Shown piece after piece: positions 1 to 9,263 of a stretch of 64,000 nt of DNA (the stretch's first letter is position 1; the number at the start of each line of letters is the position of its first letter). The position numbers were made by a program, and so were the translations under genes. The notes under the pieces are model-generated. The model saw only the letters and a list, made by a program, of their open reading frames with translations, was not told the DNA's origin and searched no databases. The stretch spans positions 1-64,000 of the forward strand of contig CALBZA010000070.1 in the NCBI GenBank assembly GCA_937890005.1. The letters are read 5' to 3'. Source of the stretch: an uncultured Verrucomicrobia subdivision 3 bacterium. Its GTDB lineage: Bacteria; Verrucomicrobiota; Verrucomicrobiia; Limisphaerales; DASXHY01.

Positions 1-53
1 GGTGGCTGGTTTATTGTGCCCGTCGCTGGCTGGTTCGTAGTGCCCGCTGACAG

Positions 54-122
54 GATTGCGGATGGCGGATGGCGGATGGCGGATTGCCGAATGGGGAATG
101 GGGGTTGCGAGTTGCGGATTCG
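54..122. repeat. Degenerate heptad tandem array (GCGGATG-type)
   Basis: About ten units of a 7-base word (GCGGATG drifting to GCGGATT, GCCGAAT, GGGGAAT, GGGGGTT and GCGAGTT) run in register. The first units are exact and later ones diverge. The rest of positions 1-248 shows no convincing gene; the only open frame there is largely a translation of this repeat. It is one of several period-7/8 arrays in the window. Confidence 0.85.
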
Positions 123-248
123 ATGACGCGGAAGAACAAACGTGATCTCATTCTGAACGCGTTTCTTCATCGTTCCTTGCTTCTTATTTCCTGCTCCTTA
201 CTTCCTCTCCTTTCCTTCTTCCACCGATCTGACACACGACCTCTCGAA

Positions 249-278
249 TAAAAAAGGCGCCAGGGGTTACCTGGCGCC
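249..278 (-). terminator. Intrinsic terminator of the secreted Ig-like protein gene
   Basis: A perfect 9-bp stem (GGCGCCAGG at 256-264, CCTGGCGCC at 270-278) with a five-base loop is followed, read on the minus strand, by a T-run at 255-249. It lies 19 bases beyond the stop codon of the minus-strand gene ending at 298, so it should end that transcript. Confidence 0.85.
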
Positions 279-297
279 ATGGTTGCGAACGAATTGA

Positions 298-2445
298 TCA
301 AGGCAGTGCCAGCACTCTGAAGAATCGTTGGGTGTCAGAGTTCGGCGTGTTCGTGAAAGAAGTGGAAGCGCCTGTCGCGACCACTGTCGCATTGGTGGTC
401 CACGAACCAGAGCTCAAATCCGTGGTGGAAAGCACATGGTAGGTTTTTCCATTCACCGATTCCCAGGTCAGCTTTAACGACGCGGGCGGAAGATGCTGAA
501 CTTCCGTGATGTTGAACGGCTCCACCGGCACGACGGCATCCACCACTTCCACCTTGAACAGCGAGAAGTCGAACTGGCTTGCAGTCAACGCCTGGGTCGC
601 CGTCCGGATTGCCAGCGCATCAAAGCGGGGATAGACGTAAGTGGTGTCCGTCACCGAATGGCTCCAGTTCGAGCCGCCACCCGAGATGCTCGTGGTGAAG
701 CGGACTGTTGCTGCGTCGGTCCGGGCCACCGAAAGGATCAGCGTATAGGTCGTTCCGTTCTCAAGGGCTGGCGCGCCGATGAATTCGCCGGACGGACCGC
801 TGCCGAGCGCTTGAAAATTCGCTGTCGTTCCCATCAGATCTCCCGCCGAAATGTTGTTCCGGACATAGAAGTCGATTGGCGTGTTGTCGTTGAAGGTTTG
901 GCCGAAGTTGAACACGGACATGTAGCCTCTCACATTGGAGGCACCGTTTGGAACGGTGTTTCCGTCTCCACCCGGACGATTGGCACCGTCGGCATAGTCG
1001 AACAATCCGACGCGAAGTCCATTCTCAGCGGTGGCAACAATGTCCTGAGCTGAAAACTCCAAAGTGACACGCAGTTCCTTGCCGACGTCGAGATGGATCG
1101 GGGTGAAGGGATCATCAGTGAAGAAGCCCAGCCAGACGGTGGAGCTGGTTTGCGGGAAGCCGACCATTGGCGTTCCGTCGATAAGACTGTCTGCAGAGCT
1201 GGCATACCATACAGAATTCTCCTCCGTAACCGGTCCCCAGCTCCGGTTTCCATCCGCAAAGGTGTCGGTCAGAATAACGCCATTCGGGGTGAAGGTCGCG
1301 GGCATGACGTAAACCGTGGCAGGATCAGACGTCGCGGTGGAGTTGTCGCACTCCACGGAGACGACAGCCCGATATTGTGTTCCGGAATCTGCCTCCGCGA
1401 GTATCGGCGTCAAATAGCTCTGGTTTGTTGCGCCGCTGATATCCTCCCAATTGGCGCCGAAATCGAGGCTCCGCTGCCATTGGAATGTCGGATCGGTGCC
1501 GGCAGCCACGACGGACAGTGTCACTTTCAGTCCTTCGGAGATCAGCTGATCCGTTGGGCTCGTTACGATGCTTGCAGGAATGCAAACCACGCCGGTGGGA
1601 GTTACCTCAGCCCAGGTGGTGCCGACGCGAATTTCGTCAACGACAAGACCGGCAGGAATGCTGCCGCTTTGTGGATGCAGAATGTAGAAAGAGCTGATGC
1701 TCGTCTGATCGGCGCCTGTGGTTGTCGAGAGGAGCGGTGCTGGCACGTTTTCTTCACCCACCGCGAGAGATTCGGGATCGATCCATACTGCGACTTCATC
1801 GTCACCCTCCGGGTCGAAGGTGTAGCGGCCAACGATCAGGTGCGTTCCCGCACTGAGGGTGTTTTCACTGACCACGGTCGGCGTTGTGACCGAACGTTTG
1901 GTCACGGTCAGTTTGCCGTCGCTGTCGATGCCGATGCCGGCGCCGGTGGCTGCGGCGTTGGGCGACGCGCCCGAAGTGGCACTGCTGAGCACAGCGAAAA
2001 CCCTGTTGCTGTAAAAATCGGCGCCGTCCGGAAACTGTTCCACGTTCAGGAGGAACGAGAAATAGACCGAACCGAAGCTGACGGTGGAAAACAGGATGCC
2101 ACGGCTACGATTTGCGGTGGTTGCGGTGGTGCGGATGTAAAGTCCCCCGGATGGGCTGGGATTCACTGCCAGGCCGGGATACGACAACGCGGCGGGCCCC
2201 ACTACGACGGCCGAGCCGCCGCCGGCACTTCCACCGATTGACCAGAGTGTTGCCGGTGCGCCGCTGTTCAGGCGTTTGGCGGGGTTGTTCTGGCCTCCTT
2301 GAGGGAAGGCCACTGTTTCATCAGGCGAATTCGTGTAGGAGAGAGGAAACGGTTCGTATAACGGGAGTGACACCTGCGCTTTGGCCGTGGCGATACCTGC
2401 GATCGCCACCATGGTGGTGGCCAATCCCAACAGTGCTTGTTTCAT
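298..2445 (-). CDS. Secreted Ig-like domain protein with C-terminal RFFR module
   Basis: This is probably an exported or surface protein of unknown function. The start is placed at an internal methionine because it begins a clear signal peptide (MKQALLGLATTMVAIAGIAT, then AKAQ); 13 more codons are open upstream, to 2484. After the signal come a beta-rich region that may be a LamG/concanavalin-like fold, one Ig-like domain at roughly residues 290-385 (motif FQWQRS), and a second beta-rich region. The last ~70 residues form a small beta domain ending QRFFRVLALP, which closely matches the end of the 2088-residue protein at 45201. That shared end suggests a common sorting or anchoring signal. No catalytic motif is visible. 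The gene stands alone and has its own terminator. Confidence 0.75.
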   Translation of the reverse strand: MKQALLGLATTMVAIAGIATAKAQVSLPLYEPFPLSYTNSPDETVAFPQGGQNNPAKRLNSGAPATLWSIGGSAGGGSAVVVGPAALSYPGLAVNPSPSGGLYIRTTATTANRSRGILFSTVSFGSVYFSFLLNVEQFPDGADFYSNRVFAVLSSATSGASPNAAATGAGIGIDSDGKLTVTKRSVTTPTVVSENTLSAGTHLIVGRYTFDPEGDDEVAVWIDPESLAVGEENVPAPLLSTTTGADQTSISSFYILHPQSGSIPAGLVVDEIRVGTTWAEVTPTGVVCIPASIVTSPTDQLISEGLKVTLSVVAAGTDPTFQWQRSLDFGANWEDISGATNQSYLTPILAEADSGTQYRAVVSVECDNSTATSDPATVYVMPATFTPNGVILTDTFADGNRSWGPVTEENSVWYASSADSLIDGTPMVGFPQTSSTVWLGFFTDDPFTPIHLDVGKELRVTLEFSAQDIVATAENGLRVGLFDYADGANRPGGDGNTVPNGASNVRGYMSVFNFGQTFNDNTPIDFYVRNNISAGDLMGTTANFQALGSGPSGEFIGAPALENGTTYTLILSVARTDAATVRFTTSISGGGSNWSHSVTDTTYVYPRFDALAIRTATQALTASQFDFSLFKVEVVDAVVPVEPFNITEVQHLPPASLKLTWESVNGKTYHVLSTTDLSSGSWTTNATVVATGASTSFTNTPNSDTQRFFRVLALP

Positions 2446-2818
2446 GTTCAGAAAAACCAGGTTGAGTCTGCGGATTCGAATCATAGTGCTAGTGTTTGCG
2501 TTGAGCAGTTTCTTCCACTGCTGGTAACTGAAGTGAGCCTAAGAATGTATTGCTCAGAGTCCGAGGGCGAGCGAAGTCTGCTGCAAAGATGTTTGAAAAA
2601 TAGGAACTCAATACTGTGCGCAAAGAAAATGGAACCAGCGTTCCCGAAGGCATATTACGAGCCGGCAGATGAAAGTTCGATTGCTGGGCTCCGCGAAGTG
2701 TCGGGTCGGTTACAGAGACAGGGCACGGCGCAGTCTTCCCGACGAAAGGGTCAAAACAATTCAGTTTTTCACGCCTCCGGCAGTTCCTGCGCATGGCAGG
2801 TTCGTTCCGTTCTGAAAC
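2446..2818. other. Long leader region without a gene
   Basis: This is the gap between the helicase stop and the secreted-protein start, both on the minus strand. No open frame here has the character of a gene. On the minus strand around 2680-2770 the complementary segments GTCGGG and CCCGAC could form a stem about 35 bases apart. A long 5' leader for the downstream gene is possible, but I recognise no known riboswitch. Confidence 0.4.
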
Positions 2819-4858
2819 TTAGCCCAATGCATCACGCATTGCCGCGAACATGCTTTTCCCGGTGTCGGTCGTGACCGGTTGTTTCGCCTTCTCGTCCGCA
2901 TGTTCGATGAGTTCGGCCGGAAGTTCCTTCAGAAAAGGCGAAGGATGACAGGGAAGCACCTGCCCATACTTCTTTCGGCCCGCACAGTGGCTGATGTTCA
3001 ACGTGAGCATCGCGCGCGTGATCGCCACGTAGAACAGCCGGCGCTCCTCATCCATCGTTCCTTCCACCTTCGAACGCGAGTGCGGCAGCAGGCCGTCTTC
3101 GAGTCCCACGATGTAAACATGCGGATACTCCAGCCCCTTGCAGCTGTGCATCGTGATCAAGGTGACGGCGTCGCCCGGAGCGTCCTTGTCCTCTTCGCGA
3201 TCACTGTCGAGGGTGATTTCTTCGAGGAACGTGTTCAGTCGATCGAATGCCGGGCTGCTCGGTTCGGTGTCGTCGAGCGTTGTGATCAGTTCCTTGATGT
3301 TCCGGATCCGGTTGTCGGCGGTCTCGGGATTCTTTTCCGAACGACGGATTTCATTGAAGTAGGCGATCTCGTCCAGGAACCGATCTGCCCATGAACCGAG
3401 CGCGATTGAACCGGTGACTGTGTTTGCCGGTTGAACCAGCTCATTTCGGACACGCTCGATGAATTCCACAAAAGCTTCGATGCTTTCGCGTGTCTTCGCG
3501 ACAAACGTGCTCGTGACCAGGGGATTTTTCATCGCGGAAAAAACGGAGCATTTGCGTTCGTGGCTCGCGGCGAGCAGGCGTTCCATGGTCACGTCGCTGA
3601 GCCCGCGTGCCGGTGTGTTCGCGATGCGCAACAGGCTGATGTCGTCGTTCGGATTAATGAACGTCTTCAGGTAGGCGAGGAAATCCTTGATCTCACGGCG
3701 ATCGAAGAAGCTTTGTCCGCCGATCAAATGGTAACGGACGCCGGCTTTGCGCAGGGCGGTTTCCAATGGACGGGACTGCTGGTTGGTGCGGAAGAGAATC
3801 GCCTGCGCGCCCCACGGAATCCGCTTTGCCATGCGTGCATATTCGATCTGTTCGACGATGTCGCGGGCCTCCTCTTCGTCCGTTTCGAACGAGCTGATGG
3901 TGATCTTTGTGCCGTCGCCCTTCTCCGACCAGAGTTGTTTTCCGCGCCGGCGAAGGTTGTTTTTAATGACGGCATTCGCTGCGTTCAGAATCGTGTTCGT
4001 CGAGCGGTAGTTCTGCTCCAGCTTGATGACTTTCACCTCTGGAAAGAATTTTTCCATGTCCAGGAGGTTGGAAATTTCTGCGCCGCGCCAGCCGTAGATG
4101 CTCTGGTCGTCGTCGCCGACGACACACAGGTTGCGATGCTCCTGCGTGAGGAAGTGGACCAGCTTGAACTGCGAGGCGTTGGTGTCCTGGTATTCATCCA
4201 CCATGACGTAGCGATACTTTTCCCGGCAGGCCTGGAGTGCATCGGGATGTTCCTCAAAGAGGCGCAGCGTGAGCAGGATCAGATCGTCGAAATCGACTGC
4301 GTTGCAGGCGTGAAGGGCGGATTCGTAGCGTCGCCGAATATGTTCGGCCATGGCGCGCAGGCTGGGATCGGCGAATGCAGCGGAATTGCCGCCGCCGTTT
4401 TTGAAGCGGCTGAGCAGGCTGAGAATCGCGCCGGGATCGGTTTTTTCGCCGTTGGTGGAAATCTGCGCGAGGATTTTCTTGATGGCGCCGAGCTGTTCCG
4501 ATTCGTCGTAAATGACGAAGTTTCTCTTGTAGCCCAGCTTTTCGATGTGTTGCCGGAGGATTCGGACGCAGAGCGAGTGAAACGTGCAGATGGTTGGGCG
4601 GTTTTCCTTCCGTTCCTCCTTCGTTTTCGCCCTGGGAATCAGTTTGCTCACCCGTTCCTGCATTTCGCGCGCGGCCTTGTTGGTGAATGTGACGCCGAGG
4701 ATGTTGCGGGGCTGAATCCCTCGTTCAATCATGTGCGCGATGCGATACGTGATCACGCGCGTCTTGCCGGTGCCGGCGCCCGCAAGGATCAGGACCGGGC
4801 CCTTGATCGTTTCGACAGCAAGCCGCTGCTGGGGATTAAGCGAACTGAGATTCAACAT
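2819..4858 (-). CDS. UvrD/PcrA/Rep-type ATP-dependent DNA helicase
   Basis: A superfamily 1A 3'-5' DNA helicase of 679 residues, expected to act in repair or replication restart. Walker A is GAGTGKT at about residues 27-33. The DEYQDTN Walker B, the QxxR-type motif III region (GDDDQSIYGWRGA), motif IV (LEQNYRS), the HSCKGLEYPHV motif and the final EERRLFYVAITRA motif are all present and in order, so the enzyme should be active. It is slightly shorter than typical PcrA/UvrD (~720). The first methionine begins the conserved N-terminus (LNPQQRLAV), which fixes the start. A second member of the family lies at 39241. Sequence alone does not separate Rep from PcrA, so no symbol is given. Confidence 0.95.
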   Translation of the reverse strand: MLNLSSLNPQQRLAVETIKGPVLILAGAGTGKTRVITYRIAHMIERGIQPRNILGVTFTNKAAREMQERVSKLIPRAKTKEERKENRPTICTFHSLCVRILRQHIEKLGYKRNFVIYDESEQLGAIKKILAQISTNGEKTDPGAILSLLSRFKNGGGNSAAFADPSLRAMAEHIRRRYESALHACNAVDFDDLILLTLRLFEEHPDALQACREKYRYVMVDEYQDTNASQFKLVHFLTQEHRNLCVVGDDDQSIYGWRGAEISNLLDMEKFFPEVKVIKLEQNYRSTNTILNAANAVIKNNLRRRGKQLWSEKGDGTKITISSFETDEEEARDIVEQIEYARMAKRIPWGAQAILFRTNQQSRPLETALRKAGVRYHLIGGQSFFDRREIKDFLAYLKTFINPNDDISLLRIANTPARGLSDVTMERLLAASHERKCSVFSAMKNPLVTSTFVAKTRESIEAFVEFIERVRNELVQPANTVTGSIALGSWADRFLDEIAYFNEIRRSEKNPETADNRIRNIKELITTLDDTEPSSPAFDRLNTFLEEITLDSDREEDKDAPGDAVTLITMHSCKGLEYPHVYIVGLEDGLLPHSRSKVEGTMDEERRLFYVAITRAMLTLNISHCAGRKKYGQVLPCHPSPFLKELPAELIEHADEKAKQPVTTDTGKSMFAAMRDALG

Positions 4859-5023
4859 TCGTCGCGGATTTTACCTGCGCGAAAAAACCGAGGGCAAGAG
4901 CATTGGCGGTGTTGGTAACTTTTCAGACCGCAGACTTGACTTGCGGGGAAAGAGAAGCACCGCGTCCGCTTTGAAGCTTCCAGGGAAATCCTGACGATGA
5001 ACTCCGAAACCGAAACCTTACGG

Positions 5024-5698
5024 TCAGGTCTTTTTGAACTCGGGCAACGGCGGTGGGACCGGGGAAGGGGAATCAGTCTCCGGGTTTTTGGCGGCTGACT
5101 TCATCGCCCGTTGAATTTCGCGCGCGAACCCGGCGCCTTCCGCGGAATACTCCGCTTCCTGTTCGCGCAGGCGCAGTTGCTGAAAGGCGGAGGTGTTGCG
5201 GCGCACCTGAGCCACGTGGCGGATCAGCGTTGTGCGCAATTCGTGCAGCGGCCGCGACGTTTCCTGCGATGTGGGCAGATGAAACCGTCGGTTCTTCAGA
5301 TCGATCGCCACCTCGAGATGACTCGTGCCGTAGGGATCGCTCACGATCAGGCGGAAGCCTTCCGGATTGAACGATTCGGCCCAGCCGGTCAGACCGCTGC
5401 GCCACAGGTTGACGAGGACTTCGCCCGTTGCGGAAAGAGAGATCAACGGTTCGATCACCAGCGCTTCGTGGCCGCGGCGGGTGTAGCCGTAGCAGATGTG
5501 AAACATCCCGTCCGGGGAAAGTTCGTCGTGTGAGAAAGTGAATCGTTCCGCGCCAACATCACGTTCGGCCGAGGTCCTTGCGCCGCTCAATTCCGCGACG
5601 CTGCCACTGTGCTGGGCGCGCCAATGCAGGACGTCTCCGCCGGCGAAGTCGATTTCGCCGGAAGACAAGTCATCCCGATCTGAAGCGGAGGATCTCAT
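5024..5698 (-). CDS. Conserved-looking hypothetical protein, 224 aa
   Basis: I do not recognise this protein. It has no signal peptide or membrane segment. The central part (about residues 50-150) alternates beta-type hydrophobic stretches (ALVIEPLISLSATGEVLVN, FRLIVSDPYGTSHLEVAIDL) and suggests a compact beta fold. The region at about 150-200 is helical and charged, and the tail is proline-rich (PSPVPPPLPEF). It is chosen over overlapping frames because its codons look like those of neighbouring genes and its composition is globular. It sits upstream of the helicase on the same strand, 165 bases away, so it may or may not be co-transcribed. Confidence 0.55.
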   Translation of the reverse strand: MRSSASDRDDLSSGEIDFAGGDVLHWRAQHSGSVAELSGARTSAERDVGAERFTFSHDELSPDGMFHICYGYTRRGHEALVIEPLISLSATGEVLVNLWRSGLTGWAESFNPEGFRLIVSDPYGTSHLEVAIDLKNRRFHLPTSQETSRPLHELRTTLIRHVAQVRRNTSAFQQLRLREQEAEYSAEGAGFAREIQRAMKSAAKNPETDSPSPVPPPLPEFKKT

Positions 5699-5843
5699 TG
5701 TTGAGTCAGAATAGCATTCAAATGGGTTTCCGCTATACGACTTTGGGGGTAGAAGAAAAATTCATATGAAGTGAGAAAAACCGAGCGGCTGTAAGACTGA
5801 AGCAGTATTGTTGCGGTTGCAGAGAGCGGGTTAGAAAAGGAGC

Positions 5844-6017
5844 ATGCAAACCCAAGTCCAAGTGAAGCAGCCCGAAATTTCCGTCTGGCCGGATCGCCGG
5901 CTTGCCATCGTCCTTCTTCTCGCGTTCCTGCTCGCTGTTCTTCTTCATTCGCGCGGCGACAACCTTTTTTCAGGGACGGGACGGCAGCAACGAAGCCAGC
6001 CCACGGAGACGCTTTGA
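5844..6017 (+). CDS. Small single-pass membrane protein, 57 aa
   Basis: This short gene begins with ATG preceded by a good ribosome-binding site (AAAAGGAGC). It encodes a polar N-terminus (MQTQVQVKQPEISVWPDRR), one strongly hydrophobic segment at about residues 20-35 (LAIVLLLAFLLAVLL) and a basic, polar tail. Its TGA stop overlaps the ATG of the next gene (TGATG at 6015-6019), which implies translational coupling. Function is unknown. The ribosome-binding site and the coupling are the reasons for calling it a gene despite its size. Confidence 0.65.
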   Translation: MQTQVQVKQPEISVWPDRRLAIVLLLAFLLAVLLHSRGDNLFSGTGRQQRSQPTETL

Positions 6018-6358
6018 TGAGCGCGCTCCAGTTGCTGCTTGGAACGGTTTCGATCGTTGTCGGCACGGCTCTCATGCTTTCAAACTCCTTCACGGTGTGG
6101 CTGCGAAACTGTTTCGGTGTCGCCGATCGGAATGAATGGGATTCCGGCGCGGCATTGTGTGTCCTTCTGGTCCTCTTTTCCGGTCTTCTCTTTCCCGAGC
6201 AGCAGATGCTGCTTCATCTCGGAGCGATCACGGCCGTTCTCTGGCTGCTGGTCTGTCTCTGGTGTGCGACGGCCCGGACGTGGCTTCGCGGCTGGTTCGG
6301 TGTCGGCTACCTGCTCGCCTGGCTTGGCTTCTACTGGCAATCGACAACGGCGCAATGA
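6017..6358 (+). CDS. Small polytopic membrane protein, 113 aa
   Basis: A hydrophobic protein with about four predicted membrane helices (around residues 4-22, 42-60, 64-82 and 88-106) and short polar loops. It begins at the ATG overlapping the stop of the 57-residue gene; a TTG one codon upstream is in frame but less likely. The two genes form a two-cistron unit that runs convergently toward malate dehydrogenase. I do not recognise the family. The pair could be a small membrane complex of unknown role. Confidence 0.65.
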   Translation: MSALQLLLGTVSIVVGTALMLSNSFTVWLRNCFGVADRNEWDSGAALCVLLVLFSGLLFPEQQMLLHLGAITAVLWLLVCLWCATARTWLRGWFGVGYLLAWLGFYWQSTTAQ

Positions 6359-6390
6359 AGCTTTTCTCGGGCGAAGCAAAGCAAAGCCTT

Positions 6391-6425
6391 GAAAACAGAA
6401 GCGCCGGACAATCGTCCAGCGCTTC
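6391..6425 (-). terminator. Terminator of mdh
   Basis: The inverted repeat GAAGCGC (6398-6404) / GCGCTTC (6419-6425) has an inner GGAC/GTCC extension and one mismatch. Read on the minus strand it is followed by TGTTTTC. It lies about 30 bases past the mdh stop codon. Confidence 0.65.
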
Positions 6426-6453
6426 GTGACAAACCCGGTTTGCCGGTAATTCG

Positions 6454-7449
6454 TTATTTCGTCAGGAGATCGCTGACCATCGAACGCTCTTCCTTCAGTT
6501 CCGCCTCGGTTGCGGCAATCTTGGATTTGCTGAAGTCATTGAGCGGAACGTCTTGAACGATTTCGAAGCTGTTTCCGTTGCTGCGAATCGGATAGCTGAA
6601 GATCAAGCCCTTTTCGATTCCATAGCTGCCATCGGAATGAACTCCCACGCTGAACCAGTCGCCGGGTTTCGTCGGCGTGGTCAGATTGCGGACCGTGTCC
6701 ACAACCGCATTCGCCGCGCTGGCTGCGCTGCTGAGGCCGCGCGCCTTGATGATGGCGGCGCCGCGCTGCTGCACCGTGGCGATGAAATCCTTTTCCAGCC
6801 ATTCGCGATGGCCGATGACGTCGGGAACCGGACGGCCGTTGATCTTCGCATTGAAGAAATCGGGATACATCGTGGAGCTGTGATTGCCCCAGATGGCGAG
6901 GTTTGTGACCGCGGTGACATCGGCGCTGGCTTTCTTCGCGAGCTGGGTTTTTGCGCGGTTCTCGTCGAGCATCGTCATGGCGAAGAAACGTTCCTTCGGC
7001 ACGCCGGGCGCGTTGTTGGCGGCGATGAGTGAGTTGGTGTTGCAAGGATTGCCGACCACCAGCACGCGGACGTCGCTGGCGGCATTCTTGGCAATCGCCT
7101 GGCCCTGGCCGGTGAAGATCTTTCCGTTGATGCCGAGGAGATCCTTGCGCTCCATTCCCTGTTTGCGCGGAACAGCGCCCACGAGCAGCGCCCAGTTCAC
7201 GCCCTTGAAACCTTCGTCGAGCGACGAGGTCGGAACAATTCCCTTGAGCAGCGGGAAGGCGCAATCGTCGAGTTCCATGCAAACGCCCTGCAACGCCGCC
7301 ATGGCCTTCTCGTCAGGAATTTCGATGAGATGCAGGATGACCGGCTGATTCGGTCCGAACATCGCGCCGGAAGCGATGCGGAAGAGGAGAGCGTAACCGA
7401 TTTGGCCGGCGGCGCCGGTGACTGCGACACGGATAGGAGCTGTGTTCAT
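6454..7449 (-). CDS. mdh: Malate dehydrogenase
   Basis: NAD-dependent malate dehydrogenase (malate to oxaloacetate, TCA cycle, cytoplasm), 331 residues, of the longer type shared by many bacteria and eukaryotic cytosol. The nucleotide-binding GAAGQIG loop is at about residues 12-18. The substrate arginines lie in VPRKQGMERKDLL (R95, R101), with a further arginine in LDENRA (R165). The catalytic histidine is H190 in IWGNHSS. The first methionine gives the normal N-terminus. The gene is monocistronic with its own terminator. All key residues are intact, so the call is secure. Confidence 0.96.
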   Translation of the reverse strand: MNTAPIRVAVTGAAGQIGYALLFRIASGAMFGPNQPVILHLIEIPDEKAMAALQGVCMELDDCAFPLLKGIVPTSSLDEGFKGVNWALLVGAVPRKQGMERKDLLGINGKIFTGQGQAIAKNAASDVRVLVVGNPCNTNSLIAANNAPGVPKERFFAMTMLDENRAKTQLAKKASADVTAVTNLAIWGNHSSTMYPDFFNAKINGRPVPDVIGHREWLEKDFIATVQQRGAAIIKARGLSSAASAANAVVDTVRNLTTPTKPGDWFSVGVHSDGSYGIEKGLIFSYPIRSNGNSFEIVQDVPLNDFSKSKIAATEAELKEERSMVSDLLTK

Positions 7450-7560
7450 AAATTCAGTAAAATCGAGTGAGCGGAGTATGTTTCTCTATTGGAACCCGTG
7501 CAAGCCCGATAGTTCGATCACTGTCTTATGCGGGGCATGGGTGGGGCTACTTGTTTCGAC

Positions 7561-7612
7561 TATGGACTATAGGACTATAGGACCATAGGACCATAGGACC
7601 ATAGGACCATGG
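7561..7612. repeat. Octamer tandem array (GGACTATA/GGACCATA)
   Basis: Six units of an 8-base word (GGACTATA twice, then GGACCATA) run head to tail in the gap upstream of the GreA-like gene. The reverse complement of this word closely matches the CATAGTCC word of the array at 26048, so the two arrays belong to one family in opposite orientation. The rest of the 7450-7672 gap shows nothing recognisable. Confidence 0.9.
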
Positions 7613-7672
7613 ACAATTGGACTTGGGCGATTGCGCGATGGCTTTGCACGCGGCACACTGCGCGGCTCAGTC

Positions 7673-8152
7673 ATGCAGAAAGCAGCATTGTTAAAAGCCA
7701 TCGTCCAGCGCCTCGTCGAGGAACTGGATTCCTATGTCCGGGCAGCGCAGGCCGCGCACGCCGAAGCCACGCACGAACAGAGCCGGGCCGAAAGCAAATA
7801 TGACACGCGCGGACTGGAAGCTTCCTATCTCGCGCGCGGTCAATCGCGCCAGGCATCAGAAATCGAAGCCTCGATCAAACAGTTTCAGGAAATGGAAGTT
7901 CGAGCGTTCGGAAAGGGCGATTTGATCGATCTTGGCGCCCTCGTGGAACTGGAACAGGGACGCGAGCGGGATCTTTATTTCATCGGCCCTCGCGCCGGCG
8001 GAACGGAGCTGGAATTCGAAGGCCGGGAAATTCTCGTCATCACGCCGCAATCACCGCTCGGTTCGCAATTGGCTGGAAAGAAAGCGGGCGACCGTGTGCA
8101 ACTGAACCTTGGCGGCACCAGGCGTGCAATCAAGGTGTTGAACGTCTGGTAA
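7673..8152 (+). CDS. GreA/GreB-family transcription factor, 159 aa
   Basis: The C-terminal ~75 residues match the GreA/GreB C-terminal domain, with the typical ITPQSPLGSQLAGKKAGDRV segment that docks on RNA polymerase. The N-terminal half is a charged helical region containing KYDTRGLEASYLARGQ, characteristic of a short GreA-like subfamily rather than classical GreA. It should bind the polymerase secondary channel; whether it stimulates transcript cleavage is not clear from sequence. The start is at MQKAALLKAI, which matches the family N-terminus; the open frame upstream to 7631 is unlikely to be translated. No obvious ribosome-binding site precedes the ATG. Confidence 0.85.
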   Translation: MQKAALLKAIVQRLVEELDSYVRAAQAAHAEATHEQSRAESKYDTRGLEASYLARGQSRQASEIEASIKQFQEMEVRAFGKGDLIDLGALVELEQGRERDLYFIGPRAGGTELEFEGREILVITPQSPLGSQLAGKKAGDRVQLNLGGTRRAIKVLNVW

Positions 8153-8175
8153 CGCTGCTGCGCGTTCAGATCTTT

Positions 8176-9096
8176 TCAGCAATCACGCTTCAGCAAAAAT
8201 TCAGCGAGCGCTTCCAATGCAACGGCTTTCCCGCGGAACGGTTTCAAAGCCGCGAAAGCCTTTGCGGTGAGTTGCTCCGCGATCTTGCGCGATTTCTCCA
8301 GGCCGACAATCGAAGGATAGGTCGCCTTCTGCGCTTTCGTGTCTTTCCCGGCTGTCTTTCCCAGCTTCTCCGTGGTCTGGGTGACGTCGAGGATGTCGTC
8401 GATCACCTGAAACGCGAGGCCGACGTTGTAGCCGAAATCGGTGAGCGCCTTGAGCTGGGCTGGTGTGCAATTCGCGCTCATTCCGCCGAGTCGCACCGAG
8501 CAGCAGAGCAGGGCGGAGGTTTTGCGTTCGTGAATGTAACGCAATTGTTCGACCGAAAGTTTTTTGCCTTCACCTTCCAGATCGGCGACCTGTCCGGCGA
8601 TGAGCTGAAGCGAGCCCGAAGCGCGCGCCAGTTCCAGAACGATGTCCTGATGCGAATAACGCGGCCAGCAACGGCATTGCGCAGCGATTTCAAATGCCTG
8701 GGTCAGCAGTGCGTCGCCCGCGAGAACTGCGATGCCTTCGCCAAACACTTTGTGATTCGTCAGCTTGCCGCGGCGATAATCGTCGTTGTCCATCGCGGGC
8801 AGATCGTCGTGCACGAGCGAATAGGTGTGGATGCATTCCACCGCGCAGGCGAGCGGCATGGCGTCCGATTCACGTCCACCACAAGCTTCCGCGGCCGCGA
8901 GACACACGGCCGGGCGCATCCGTTTGCCGCCGGCGAAGAGCGAGTAACGCATCGCCTTGTGAATGGTGGCGGGCCTGGTTTTTTCGGCGGGCAGAAAACG
9001 ATCGAGCGCCCGGTTCACGGACTCGGTGCTGGCTGCAAGGAACTTTTGCAGATCGAACGGGGTGGCGGATTTTGCGGCGGAACGTTTCGACGACAT
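8176..9096 (-). CDS. Polyprenyl (farnesyl/geranylgeranyl) diphosphate synthase
   Basis: A trans-isoprenyl diphosphate synthase of 306 residues that condenses IPP with allylic diphosphates for quinones, lipid carriers or hopanoids. The first aspartate-rich motif is DDLPAMD at residues 97-103, in the DDx4D form usual for bacterial FPP/GGPP synthases; the second is DDILD within FQVIDDILDVT. GGKRMRP and QLIAGQVADL are also conserved. The start is MSSKRSAAKS at 9096; a longer open frame upstream, to 10002, runs antisense through the GH43 gene and is spurious. Product chain length cannot be read reliably. It is ispA-like, but a symbol is withheld. Confidence 0.92.
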   Translation of the reverse strand: MSSKRSAAKSATPFDLQKFLAASTESVNRALDRFLPAEKTRPATIHKAMRYSLFAGGKRMRPAVCLAAAEACGGRESDAMPLACAVECIHTYSLVHDDLPAMDNDDYRRGKLTNHKVFGEGIAVLAGDALLTQAFEIAAQCRCWPRYSHQDIVLELARASGSLQLIAGQVADLEGEGKKLSVEQLRYIHERKTSALLCCSVRLGGMSANCTPAQLKALTDFGYNVGLAFQVIDDILDVTQTTEKLGKTAGKDTKAQKATYPSIVGLEKSRKIAEQLTAKAFAALKPFRGKAVALEALAEFLLKRDC

Positions 9097-9263
9097 GGGG
9101 CCGTGTTTTAGGCAATGAGTTGTGGCCGTGCAAGCGGTTTCTTGGCGATCGCGCACCGTTTCGATTCCGAGACGTCTGTCACACGTCCGCAGCCGTTGGG
9201 AACTTTGAATCGAGTAGGTCAAAGCCCACTGTCCCACGCCTCGTTGCAGCGGAAAGTTCCCGC

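Noticed and set aside
69..251. 60-codon frame at the left edge
   Set aside because: Its first third is a translation of the GCGGATG array and it runs into a terminator belonging to the opposite strand.
3431..4918. 495-codon open frame antisense to the helicase at 2819
   Set aside because: The helicase motifs are complete on the minus strand, so this is a shadow of high-GC coding sequence.
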